From NCBI RefSeq assembly GCF_022919175.1, contig NZ_CP095043.1:1-64000 (forward strand): a stretch of 64,000 nt of DNA, read 5' to 3'. The notes under the pieces were generated by a model. That model worked only from the letters and a program-made list of their open reading frames with translations. It searched no databases and had not been told where the DNA came from. Shown here one piece after another: positions 56,592 to 64,000 of the stretch (positions within the stretch are counted from its first letter, which is position 1; each line of letters opens with the position of its first letter). The position numbers and the translations under genes are program-made. This stretch comes from Leucobacter rhizosphaerae. GTDB taxonomy: Bacteria; Actinomycetota; Actinomycetes; Actinomycetales; Microbacteriaceae.

Positions 56592-58081
56592 GCGGGAACC
56601 GCCTCTCCGGTTGCAGCGTGCATGACGGTCGCCTCGTCGGCGTCGGCGCGCGCGATCTCCGCGGAGATGCGCCCCTCGTGCAGGACGTAGATCCGATCGC
56701 TCACCGCGAGCACCTCGGGAAGCTCGGAGGAGATCAGGAGGATCGCCGTGCCGGCGGCGGCGAGCGCACCGATGATCTCGTGGATGTCGGCCTTGGCGCC
56801 GACGTCCACCCCTCTCGTGGGTTCGTCGAGGATCAGCACCTTCGGCTGCGTCGCGAGCCACTTCGCGATGACGACCTTCTGCTGATTACCGCCGCTCAGC
56901 GTGTCGACCGCGCGCTCGATCACGGGCGGGGAGACGCCGAGCGTCGCCACCTGCTCCCGGGCGAGTTCGCGCTCGCGCGGCCGGGAGATCCAACCCATCC
57001 GACCGAGGTCGGAGAGGACCGGGAGCGAGATATTGTCCTTGATCGAGGCCGACGGGATGATGCCGTCGCGCTTGCGATCCTCGGGGACGTAGGCGATGCC
57101 CGCCTCCGTGCCCTGGGCGGGGGTGCGGGCGTGCACCGCCGCGCCGTCGACGTGGACGGTACCCGCGTTCGCGCGGTCGAGGCCGAAGATGGCGCGCGCC
57201 ACCTCCGTGCGCCCCGCACCCACGAGCCCGGCGAGTCCGACGATCTCGCCGGCGCGGACGTGCAGCGAGACGTCTTCGAACGCGCCCTGGCGGGTGAGTC
57301 CCTCGACCGCCAGCACCGTATCGCCGATCGGCACCTCCCGCTTCGGGAAGATGTCGGTCAGATCGCGACCCACCATGAGGCGGATCATCTCCCCGGCGGT
57401 GAGCCCCTCGGCCGGTCGGGTCTCGATCTGCTGCCCGTCCCGCAGCACCGTCACCTGGTCGCCCAGGTCGAGCACCTCGCGGAGGCGGTGGCTGATGTAG
57501 ATGATGGCGATCCCGTCGGCGCGCATGCGGCGGACGATGTGGAACAGTGCCTGAGCCTCGTGCTCGCTGAGCGAGGACGTGGGCTCGTCGAGCACGATGA
57601 TCTTCGGGCGGAGCGCATAGGCCTTCGCGATCTCGACGATCTGCTGCTGGCTGACCGTCAGAGAGCCGAGGATCGCGCCCGGGTCGATGCGCGCGTCGAA
57701 GGCGTCGAGCACCGCCTGCGCGGACTCGGTCAGCGCCTTGCGCTGCACGAACCCGAGGCGCGACGGGGTCGAGCCGAGCATGATGTTCTCCGCGACGGTC
57801 AGGTCGGGGACCAGGTTGAGCTCCTGGTAGACCATGCCGATCCCGCGCTTGCGGGCGTCGATCGGTCCGCTGATCCGGGTCTCGACGCCGTCGAGGAGGA
57901 TCGCACCGTCGTCGGGCTGGTAAACGCCCGCGAGGATCTTCATCAGTGTGGACTTCCCGGCACCGTTCTCGCCGACGATCGCGTGGACCTCCCCGGCCCG
58001 AGCGACGAGATCGACGTCCGCGAGCGCGCGGATGCCGGGGAACGATTTGGAGATGTTCCGCATCTCCAGGGCCGCAGTCAT
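56588..58081 (-). CDS. sugar ABC transporter ATP-binding protein
   Basis: Two fused ATPase domains, 497 residues. First Walker [10 protein letters not shown] (residues about 38-46) and signature LTVSQQQIVEIAKAYAL; second domain from about 255 with GLVGAGRTEVAR and [26 protein letters not shown] is Walker B. ATG 58081 overlaps the epimerase stop (ATGA). Part of the six-gene sugar operon. Confidence 0.88.
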   Translation of the reverse strand: MTAALEMRNISKSFPGIRALADVDLVARAGEVHAIVGENGAGKSTLMKILAGVYQPDDGAILLDGVETRISGPIDARKRGIGMVYQELNLVPDLTVAENIMLGSTPSRLGFVQRKALTESAQAVLDAFDARIDPGAILGSLTVSQQQIVEIAKAYALRPKIIVLDEPTSSLSEHEAQALFHIVRRMRADGIAIIYISHRLREVLDLGDQVTVLRDGQQIETRPAEGLTAGEMIRLMVGRDLTDIFPKREVPIGDTVLAVEGLTRQGAFEDVSLHVRAGEIVGLAGLVGAGRTEVARAIFGLDRANAGTVHVDGAAVHARTPAQGTEAGIAYVPEDRKRDGIIPSASIKDNISLPVLSDLGRMGWISRPRERELAREQVATLGVSPPVIERAVDTLSGGNQQKVVIAKWLATQPKVLILDEPTRGVDVGAKADIHEIIGALAAAGTAILLISSELPEVLAVSDRIYVLHEGRISAEIARADADEATVMHAATGEAVPA

Positions 58082-59130
58082 TGGGAACTCCCTTCCGTGC
58101 CGGGCGTCGTCGACCGGCTCCCGCTCAGGTGGAACTCGAGGTGGTAGCTCACACTCGTACCGGGGGCGATGCGAGGCAGCGCGTTCTCGGCGGCGGCGGC
58201 GGCGCGGCCCCGGCTCCAGTCCACGTTCGTGGGCTCGAGGCCGAGCACGTAGTGGCCGTCGCCGAGCATCTTCCACTGGTGCAGCGCGGGCAGACCCTCG
58301 GTGTCGAACCGCAGCGCGAGGCGTGTGTCCTGCGCCGGATTGTCGACGGAGACCTCGGCGAGGCCGCCGCCGCTGAAGTCGTGCTTGAAGACCTGCTCCG
58401 CGTACCCGGGCGTCGGCGGCTGCAGGTCGAACCAGTCGGCCATGCCCTGCTCCGCGGCCGCATCCCGGGGGGACACCGCGTGCGAGGGGATCCGCAGCGT
58501 GGCTCCCTCGTCGAGCAGCGGCCAGCCGATGTTGGCGTGGTACAGCACCATGTGCCCCGCGTCGGCGCTGGACTCGTTCGTCACGGTGTCGTCCACGAGA
58601 ATGGTGCCGCTGCCGAGCGGCACGGTGATGCGCCGACGGAGCAGGAGATTCTCGCCGAAGACCGTCGCCTGGCGCACCTCGCCCTCGACGACGAGCGCCT
58701 CGTCGGTCACCTGCGCGCGCGTGACGTGCGCCGGCACCGTGCCCACCCGTCCGTGCATGGGGTAGTCCACGCCGTCATCGCGGCTCGCGGGGCCGTAGGC
58801 GTCGAGCCCGCAGGTGGCGAGCAGGCCGCCCCCGAACGATCGGAGCCACTCGGTGCCCGCGTTGACCGCGAGGGCCGGCGCCACGAACCCGGTGGGGGAA
58901 TGCCACGCGATCGGCACGCCGCGATAGCTCACGGCGCCGATGTCGAGCGCGCGATCCGGCAGCAGGTCGACACTCAGCCCACCGCCCGAATGGAGAGTGA
59001 TGCGACGCGCACCGCGTGCCGGGCCCTGCGTCTCGCTGACCTCGTCGATCCGGGCGAGCTGCCGCAGGTCTCCGACGCGTTTCCGGGCCTCCCCTGCGGG
59101 GAGCCCGTACAGCTGGGGTTCGCCGGGCAC
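58078..59130 (-). CDS. DUF4432/aldose 1-epimerase family protein
   Basis: Galactose-mutarotase-like beta-sandwich protein, 350 residues, of the DUF4432 aldose-1-epimerase group. RALDIGAVSYRGVPIAWHSPTGF, GLLATCGLDAYG and YPMHGRVGTVPA (the His of MHGR is usually catalytic) identify it, together with YHANIGWPLLDEGA. Expected role: interconvert anomers of the incoming sugar for the next enzyme. Starts 2 nt after the cupin gene. Confidence 0.8.
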   Translation of the reverse strand: MPGEPQLYGLPAGEARKRVGDLRQLARIDEVSETQGPARGARRITLHSGGGLSVDLLPDRALDIGAVSYRGVPIAWHSPTGFVAPALAVNAGTEWLRSFGGGLLATCGLDAYGPASRDDGVDYPMHGRVGTVPAHVTRAQVTDEALVVEGEVRQATVFGENLLLRRRITVPLGSGTILVDDTVTNESSADAGHMVLYHANIGWPLLDEGATLRIPSHAVSPRDAAAEQGMADWFDLQPPTPGYAEQVFKHDFSGGGLAEVSVDNPAQDTRLALRFDTEGLPALHQWKMLGDGHYVLGLEPTNVDWSRGRAAAAAENALPRIAPGTSVSYHLEFHLSGSRSTTPGTEGSSQ

Positions 59131-59132
59131 GG

Positions 59133-60386
59133 TCAGAGGCCCAGCTCGGCGCGTTCGGCCGCGAGCTGGCGGTTGCCGGGCCCGAAGTGCTTCAGGATCA
59201 CGAGGTCGTCGGTCGCCGAGGTGTTCGTGACGGTGACGCCGGCCTCGGCTGCGCTGGAGGTCACGAAGAACTCATCGCTCGAGAACTGTCCGTAGCGAAT
59301 GCTGGAGATCGCGGCGATGTGCTGCGACCCGATGGTGCCGTGGCCGGCGACGGCGATGAGTCCGTGGGCCTCGCGATCCGCGATCTGCACCGAGCCGCCG
59401 GGGGCGACGGTCAGTTCCTTGGCGCTGAAAGAGGGGGACCGGTAGGTGATCCAGCGCTCGACGAACTCGGGGGAGCCCTGGCGGCTCTCGATCGTCTCGA
59501 CCGGGGGTGTGAAGCGGTGGCTCCAGAATTCGGGATCGACGTTGCGCTCCCAGTCGACGAGCTCCACGATGAAGTCGAGGTCGCCGACCTTCTCGGCGGG
59601 CACGTCCTTCCAGAGCAGCTCGTCGGGTACCTCACGGTTGTTCGACCAGGACTCGGTCATCGCGAAGACATCGCACGCGGCCTGCGGCTCGTAGGTGCAC
59701 ATGCTGGCAGGGGCGTGCAGGATCCCGGCCGGTACGTCCCACCCGGTGCCCGGCGTCGTGCGATAGGCCTTCGACAGGTCGGTGATGCGGTTGTCGCCCC
59801 CGCGGAGGAAGCCGGCGAGCTTCTCCTTGAGCTGATCCCGGGTGACCTCCGGGTGCAGTCCGAAGAAGGTGTACGGGAATTGCCCGCCGTGATTGTTCAT
59901 CTGCGGCGGGAAGTAGTAGGCCTCGGGCTTGCCGGGCTTGCCGACGAGGGCAGCGTGCTCGTCGCGGTGGTGGATGTGGAACGGGAGCGGGAACTCGTTG
60001 TCGAAGAACTTGGAGTACATGGGCCAGAGGCCGTGGCTCTCCCAGAGGCCGCCGATCGCGTCGCCGCGGGTGTGGGCGATGAACTCGTCGAGGGGGATGA
60101 CCCCGCCGTCGGGATCGCGCACGAGGCTCATGCCTTCGAACGGATCGGTGCGCGGGCCGTTCTCGGCGCGGATGGCGCTCGCGAGCCAGCGCTCATCGAT
60201 GCCACCCCGCTCCTTGCCGAGGGGGAAGTAGTCGTCCGGGTGGAGCCGGATGCGACGGCCCGGGGTGCAGAACGCCCGCGGCACCCACGTCGGAGCGAGT
60301 CGGAGGACGCCTCCGGCATCGTTCATCGCCCGTTCGATGGCTGCTTCGGATCCGGTGACGTTCTCGTATGGGCCGGCGTGAGCCAT
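59133..60386 (-). CDS. cupin sugar isomerase-like protein (mannose-6-phosphate isomerase-like)
   Basis: Uncharacterised 417-residue protein with a double cupin fold like that of phosphomannose isomerases. Candidate metal ligands: His residues in PFHIHHRDEHAALVG, Glu in GKPEAYYFPPQMN and His in WDVPAGILHAPAS, in the order and spacing of the isomerase site. The N-terminal GGVLRLAPTWVPRAFCTPGRR is shared with a group of unnamed actinobacterial proteins. I infer aldose-ketose isomerisation of a free sugar. ATG 60386 follows AAAGGAG by 8 nt. First gene of the operon; two TTCAWTGAA operators stand upstream. Confidence 0.7.
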   Translation of the reverse strand: MAHAGPYENVTGSEAAIERAMNDAGGVLRLAPTWVPRAFCTPGRRIRLHPDDYFPLGKERGGIDERWLASAIRAENGPRTDPFEGMSLVRDPDGGVIPLDEFIAHTRGDAIGGLWESHGLWPMYSKFFDNEFPLPFHIHHRDEHAALVGKPGKPEAYYFPPQMNNHGGQFPYTFFGLHPEVTRDQLKEKLAGFLRGGDNRITDLSKAYRTTPGTGWDVPAGILHAPASMCTYEPQAACDVFAMTESWSNNREVPDELLWKDVPAEKVGDLDFIVELVDWERNVDPEFWSHRFTPPVETIESRQGSPEFVERWITYRSPSFSAKELTVAPGGSVQIADREAHGLIAVAGHGTIGSQHIAAISSIRYGQFSSDEFFVTSSAAEAGVTVTNTSATDDLVILKHFGPGNRQLAAERAELGL

Positions 60387-60450
60387 ATCTCCACTCCTTT
60401 GTGAGGTACTGCGGTGTTCGGTGCGATGTTCGTGCGATGTGTTGCTCAGT

Positions 60451-60463
60451 GGTTCATTGAACC
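60451..60463. promoter_or_regulatory. operator A of the second sugar regulon
   Basis: GGTTCATTGAACC, a perfect 6-bp inverted repeat around a single T, 65 bp upstream of the cupin-gene start. Same core as the site in front of the second lacI gene. Confidence 0.7.
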
Positions 60464-60470
60464 CCGTATG

Positions 60471-60480
60471 TTTCAATGAA
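60471..60480. promoter_or_regulatory. operator B of the second sugar regulon
   Basis: TTTCAATGAA, same TTCAWTGAA core, 18 bp centre to centre from operator A. The 255-bp spacer between the cupin gene and the kinase gene holds nothing else I can define. Confidence 0.55.
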
Positions 60481-60641
60481 GCTAGCAGACTCCGGGCGGA
60501 GGCACAAGTGGGCGAGCAGCGTTCGGCGTCATCCGGACCCTCAGTGGGGCGGTGGAGCGTCTCTCGACGGTGCTGCGGCAGGCTCCAGCCCTCGTCCGGC
60601 GTTATTCGCCCGACGAGGTCTGCCCGCCTCCGTCCGCCCGG

Positions 60642-62105
60642 CTATGCCCGCCGGTCGAGCGCAGTGACGGCCGCGACCTCGTGGTATCGCGCATAGCGCT
60701 CAGCCGCGCCCGTTCCGGCTCGCGGATCCAGGCATCGGCTGCCCTCGGGACGCCAGAGGGCGCCGAGCTCGCGCACCGTGACTCCCTGCGCCACCGCGGC
60801 CGCTTGCACCGCTGCGCCGCGCGCGACGGGTTCGGCGACGTCGACCAGGTGCACCGGGCGGCCGATCGCGTCGGCGAGCAGCTGGGGCGTCGCGGCGGAA
60901 CGGCTTCCGCCGCCGATGGCGTACACCCTGCCGTCGAGCGGGAAGCCGAGCCGGGCAATGCCCTCGGCGCCGGCGAGCAGGCCGAACACCACACCCTCGA
61001 CGGCGGCACGGGCGAGGTGTTCGCGTGTGGTCGCCGTGGTGAGGTCGGCCAGCAGGCCGCTCGATCCCGGTCGGTCGGGGGTGCGCTCGCCGTCGAGGAA
61101 GGCGGCGAGCACCGGGCCCCCGGATCCCGCGGCCAGCGCGAGTGCCGAGAACGTCTCGCGGTCCGTGCCGAGCAGTGAGGTGAAGGTGTCGGTGACCTTC
61201 GCCGCGTTGAGCGTGCACACGAGGGGCAGGAACCCGCCCGTGAGATTCCCGGTCCCGCTGACGGTGCCGGTCGGATCGTGCAGCGGGCGCTCCGTCGTGG
61301 TCACCACCACACCCGAGGTGCCGAACGAGAAGATCGACTCGCCCTCGGTGATCCCGAGCCCGAGGGCGGAGGCGTGTTGGTCTCCGGCTCCCGCGCTCAC
61401 CGGGATGCCCGGTCGGATTCCGAGTTCCGCCGCCGCGGCCGCTGACACGCTCCCGGTGATCCCCTCCGGCGGCAGCACCTCCGGGAGCATCGCCGCCCAG
61501 TCGGTCCCCGGGTCGATCCGCTCGAGATGGTCGAGGCGGTATCGATTCGCCACCGGATCGAAATACCCCGTGCCCGAGGCGTCGGACCGATCGGTGCGAT
61601 ACGCGCCGGTGAGTCGAAAGCCAAGGTAGTCGTGCGGGAGGAGCATCGTGCGCATCCGTGAGAACGCCTCGGGCTCGCGCGCACGGAACTGCGCCACCTT
61701 CGCGATGGTGAACGCCGCCGTCGGCAGCGACCTCGTGGTTTCGACGAACCTGTCCGCTCCGATGTCAGCGATCAATGCGGCAAGATCCGGGGCGGCCGTC
61801 GTGTCGTTCCAGAGCTTCGCGGCTCGGATCACCGCGCCTGAGGCGTCGAGGGGGACGAAGCCGTGGCACTGTCCCGCGATGCCGATCGCATCGACGCGGA
61901 CTGCGGGAGCGGCGGCGAGCGCTCCGGCGAAGGCCGTGACCAGCGCACGCCACCAGTCGTGCGGATCCTGCTCGCTCACCGGCGGCCGGGTGGCCGGGTG
62001 CGGTGCACTCCCGGAGGCGATCAGGCGGCCGTCCTCGCGGGCGCGCAGCTCGACTTTGCAGGCTTGGGTCGAGGAATCGACCCCCGCGACCACCGGTATC
62101 GTCAC
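60642..62105 (-). CDS. FGGY-family carbohydrate kinase, xylulokinase-like
   Basis: Sugar kinase of the FGGY family, 487 residues. N-domain phosphate loop GVDSSTQACK (residues 8-17), sugar-binding GQCHG (79-83), WNDTTAAP, catalytic Asp242 in GAGDQHASA, and the ATP-binding GGGSRSAATPQLLADAIGRPV in the C-domain. Closest in pattern to actinobacterial xylulokinases, but the partner aldolase points to a ketohexose or similar ketose. ATG overlaps the aldolase stop (ATGA), so the two form an operon. Confidence 0.82.
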   Translation of the reverse strand: MTIPVVAGVDSSTQACKVELRAREDGRLIASGSAPHPATRPPVSEQDPHDWWRALVTAFAGALAAAPAVRVDAIGIAGQCHGFVPLDASGAVIRAAKLWNDTTAAPDLAALIADIGADRFVETTRSLPTAAFTIAKVAQFRAREPEAFSRMRTMLLPHDYLGFRLTGAYRTDRSDASGTGYFDPVANRYRLDHLERIDPGTDWAAMLPEVLPPEGITGSVSAAAAAELGIRPGIPVSAGAGDQHASALGLGITEGESIFSFGTSGVVVTTTERPLHDPTGTVSGTGNLTGGFLPLVCTLNAAKVTDTFTSLLGTDRETFSALALAAGSGGPVLAAFLDGERTPDRPGSSGLLADLTTATTREHLARAAVEGVVFGLLAGAEGIARLGFPLDGRVYAIGGGSRSAATPQLLADAIGRPVHLVDVAEPVARGAAVQAAAVAQGVTVRELGALWRPEGSRCLDPRAGTGAAERYARYHEVAAVTALDRRA

Positions 62106-62929
62106 CGCGCTGCTCCGATAACCGTCGTCAGCAGGCGCTCGACTTCCGCAGCGACGGCATCGCGCGCGGGAGCGAGGTAGCGGCGAGGATCGACGACTGC
62201 GGGGTCGTCGAGCACACCCCGGATCGCCGAGGTGAAGGCGACACCGAGCGCGGTGCCGACGTTCACCTTCACGATGCCCGCGGCGATGGCGCTCCGAATC
62301 CCGTCATCGGAGACCCCGGAGGAGCCGTGCAGCACCAGCGGTACCGGAACGGCTGAGGCGAGGCGGGAGATCAGGTCGAGGTCGAGCATCGCGTCTCGCG
62401 TGGTCATCGCGTGCTGCGATCCGACCGCAACTGCGAGCGCATCAACTCCCGTGTCGGCCACGAACGCTGCCGCCTCCTCGGGATCGGTGCGTACCCCCGG
62501 CGCATGGGCGCCGAGCTTGCCGCCGATCTCCCCGAGCTCGGCCTCGACGCGCACCCCGGCTGCGTGCAGGGCCTCGGTCACGGCTCGGGTCCGTGCGACG
62601 TTCTCCGCGAACGGCAGGGCCGCGGCATCGAACATCACCGATCCGAAGCCGAGCTCCGGGGCCCGCAGGGCGAGGGACTCATCGGTGATGTGATCGAGGT
62701 GCAGCGCAACCGGGACACGCGCGGCGATCGCGGCGGCGCGCGCGGCCGCGGCGACAGGCTCCGGCGCGCCGTGGTAGGCGATGGCGTTCTCGCTGAGCTG
62801 CAGGATCAGCGGTCGCTCCGCGCGCTCCGCTCCGGCGACGGCCCCGGTGATGTGCTCGATGGTCACGATGTTGACGGCCAGTACGCCGGTCCGGCGCGAG
62901 TCGGCGACCAGTGCTGCCGATGCGATCAT
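62102..62929 (-). CDS. class II ketose-bisphosphate aldolase
   Basis: Zinc aldolase of the FbaA/GatY/KbaY family, 275 residues. Catalytic Asp79 and zinc ligand His80 in LHLDHI, Glu131 in VEAELGEIGG, zinc ligands His173 (VGSQHAM) and His201 (VLHGSSG). VGSQHAM differs from the GTSHG common in the family. Cleaves a ketose 1,6-bisphosphate to dihydroxyacetone phosphate and an aldehyde; which stereoisomer is unknown. AGGAGG stands 6 nt before the ATG. Leads the aldolase-kinase operon. Confidence 0.83.
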   Translation of the reverse strand: MIASAALVADSRRTGVLAVNIVTIEHITGAVAGAERAERPLILQLSENAIAYHGAPEPVAAAARAAAIAARVPVALHLDHITDESLALRAPELGFGSVMFDAAALPFAENVARTRAVTEALHAAGVRVEAELGEIGGKLGAHAPGVRTDPEEAAAFVADTGVDALAVAVGSQHAMTTRDAMLDLDLISRLASAVPVPLVLHGSSGVSDDGIRSAIAAGIVKVNVGTALGVAFTSAIRGVLDDPAVVDPRRYLAPARDAVAAEVERLLTTVIGAAR

Positions 62930-63030
62930 GGGGTTCCTCCTGGGAGTGCGGGGTGGTGACGGGTGCTGGAGCGCGAGGATCGGACGATGCGGCGTGCTCG
63001 GGTGCTCTCACGAACGATACGGGGTCGGGA

Positions 63031-63036
63031 TACGAT
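63031..63036 (+). promoter_or_regulatory. leaderless -10 box of the PfkB-type gene
   Basis: TACGAT followed by exactly 6 nt (agaacc) and the GTG start. The overlapping TATCGTATC on the other strand may serve the divergent aldolase-kinase operon. Confidence 0.55.
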
Positions 63037-63042
63037 AGAACC

Positions 63043-63984
63043 GTGCTCATCACGGTGACCCCGGCCCCCGCCATCGACTGGACGCTCGAGGTCGATCACT
63101 TCGACTTCGGTCTGGTGCACCGCGCGCGTTCGGAGCGGCGCGAGCCGAGCGGCAAGGGCGTGAACGTGTCGGTCGCCCTGCATCGCGCCGGGCAAGGGAC
63201 GCACGCCGTGATCGCGGCGACGGGGGAGGGCACCGACTTCCTCAGCCGGGAGCTCGAGGCACTCGGCGTCTCCCACTCGTTCACCCCGGGTGGACCGGTG
63301 CGCACCAACGTCACGCTGCTCGTACCCGGCAGACCCGATACCAAGATCAATACCGGCGGCAGCGCGCTCGACACGGCATCGTGCGACGCGCTGGTGCGGA
63401 GCCTCGACGCGCATCCAGCGGCGACGGCTGTGCTCACCGCCGGCAGCGTTCCCCAGGGGACCGACGTGGCACTGCACGCCCGTGTCGTGTCCGCTGCTCG
63501 GCGACTCGGTCGCTACACCGCGGTCGACACCTCCGGCGAGGCCCTCGCCGCCGCTGTTGCGGAGGGGCCCGATCTCGTGAAGCCCAACGTGCACGAGCTG
63601 GCCGAACTGACCGGGTCGCAGCCCGCCACGCTCGGTGACGTACGCCAGGCGGCGCGAGCCCTGCGCGCGGATCACGGCGTCGGTGCGGTGCTCGTGAGTC
63701 TCGGTGCCGACGGCGCGCTCCTCGTGGACGATACCGGGGAGATCTGGGCGGGGGCCACCCCCGATGCGGTGGTCAACGCCGTGGGTGCGGGGGACGCGAT
63801 GCTCGCAGGCTATCTCGCAGCGCGAGGCGACCGGATGAGCGCCGTTCGCACGGCGGTGCGGTGGGGTGCATCGGCTGTCGCCCACGAGTCGACGCTGTTC
63901 GAGGTCCTGCCCAGCGACCGTCTTTCGGAGTGGAGCACCACCGAGATCGATGCGACGCGCCGGGTCGGGGACGACACCGACTGA
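63043..63984 (+). CDS. PfkB-family 1-phosphofructokinase-type kinase
   Basis: Ribokinase-superfamily kinase of the 1-phosphofructokinase/tagatose-6-phosphate kinase branch, 313 residues. ITVTPAPAIDWTLEV at the start, GKGVNVSVAL (residues 37-46) and the catalytic GAGD at 248-251 (NAVGAGDAMLAGY) identify it; PNVHELAELTG is also branch-typical. Expected to make a ketose 1,6-bisphosphate, the substrate class of the divergent aldolase. GTG 63043 is chosen from the leaderless promoter; longer frames cover the promoter. Complete, ending 16 bp before the window edge. Confidence 0.85.
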   Translation: MLITVTPAPAIDWTLEVDHFDFGLVHRARSERREPSGKGVNVSVALHRAGQGTHAVIAATGEGTDFLSRELEALGVSHSFTPGGPVRTNVTLLVPGRPDTKINTGGSALDTASCDALVRSLDAHPAATAVLTAGSVPQGTDVALHARVVSAARRLGRYTAVDTSGEALAAAVAEGPDLVKPNVHELAELTGSQPATLGDVRQAARALRADHGVGAVLVSLGADGALLVDDTGEIWAGATPDAVVNAVGAGDAMLAGYLAARGDRMSAVRTAVRWGASAVAHESTLFEVLPSDRLSEWSTTEIDATRRVGDDTD

Positions 63985-64000
63985 CCGCGCGGACCGGCTC

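Noticed and set aside
62930..63042. Third TTCAWTGAA operator before the kinase-aldolase and PfkB genes
   Set aside because: I searched the spacer by eye on both strands and found no match, so direct control by the second LacI is not supported there.

Overview
The window is a 64 kb piece of a high-GC actinobacterial chromosome. Gene content, strong GC3 bias, TANNNT-type -10 boxes and frequent leaderless starts fit the Microbacteriaceae (a Leucobacter-like organism is my best guess, by inference only). Coding density is high. I see no rRNA, tRNA, CRISPR array, insertion sequence or prophage. Sixteen neighbouring gene pairs overlap by exactly 4 nt (GTGA or ATGA), so translational coupling inside operons is the rule here.

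Region by region. 0-7.2 kb: general housekeeping and metabolism (HtpX protease, an MFS exporter, aspartase, an FAH-family hydrolase, an FKBP isomerase, an AzgA-type purine permease). 7.3-24.3 kb: a molybdenum and one-carbon island. It holds the molybdenum cofactor genes (mogA, moaC, moeA, moaD, a MoeB-rhodanese protein, moaE, moaA, a second moeA, mobA, a DUF6457 protein), a molybdate ABC transporter with a HTH-TOBE regulator (modABC), a formamide module (AmiS channel, FmdB zinc ribbon, FmdA formamidase) and an FdhF/YdeP-type molybdopterin oxidoreductase with its FdhD sulfurtransferase. Read together this is a plausible route formamide -> formate + ammonia -> CO2, with the cofactor supply next to the enzyme that needs it.

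24.3-40.6 kb: nitrogen and polyamine functions. An orphan Tat-exported PotD-like binding protein sits with an inositol-phosphatase-family gene. An Amt ammonium channel has a striking 11-bp phased GlnR-like box array upstream. After rpsO and two poorly known genes comes a divergent pair of operons, lrp-aminotransferase and potDABC, followed by an APC permease; together these look like polyamine uptake and deamination. A YczE-type membrane protein and its MocR/YczR-type PLP regulator lie back to back with a triple repeat between them. 40.6-44.6 kb: prfB, ftsE, ftsX and smpB, a conserved actinobacterial block.

44.6-64 kb: two sugar regulons, each with its own LacI regulator and its own operator type. 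The first is L-rhamnose uptake and entry (LacI, ABC ATPase, two permeases, binding protein, RhaM mutarotase, RhaI isomerase) with two TTGAAACG-type operators around a good promoter; the rhamnulose kinase and aldolase are not here. The second has a LacI regulator with an unusual hinge, a full sugar ABC transporter, a DUF4432 epimerase and a cupin protein resembling mannose-6-phosphate isomerases. It is followed by an FGGY kinase, a class II ketose-bisphosphate aldolase and a divergent 1-phosphofructokinase-type PfkB kinase. The last six enzymes and proteins form a logical but unassigned route from an aldose to triose phosphates and are the best candidate here for an undescribed pathway.
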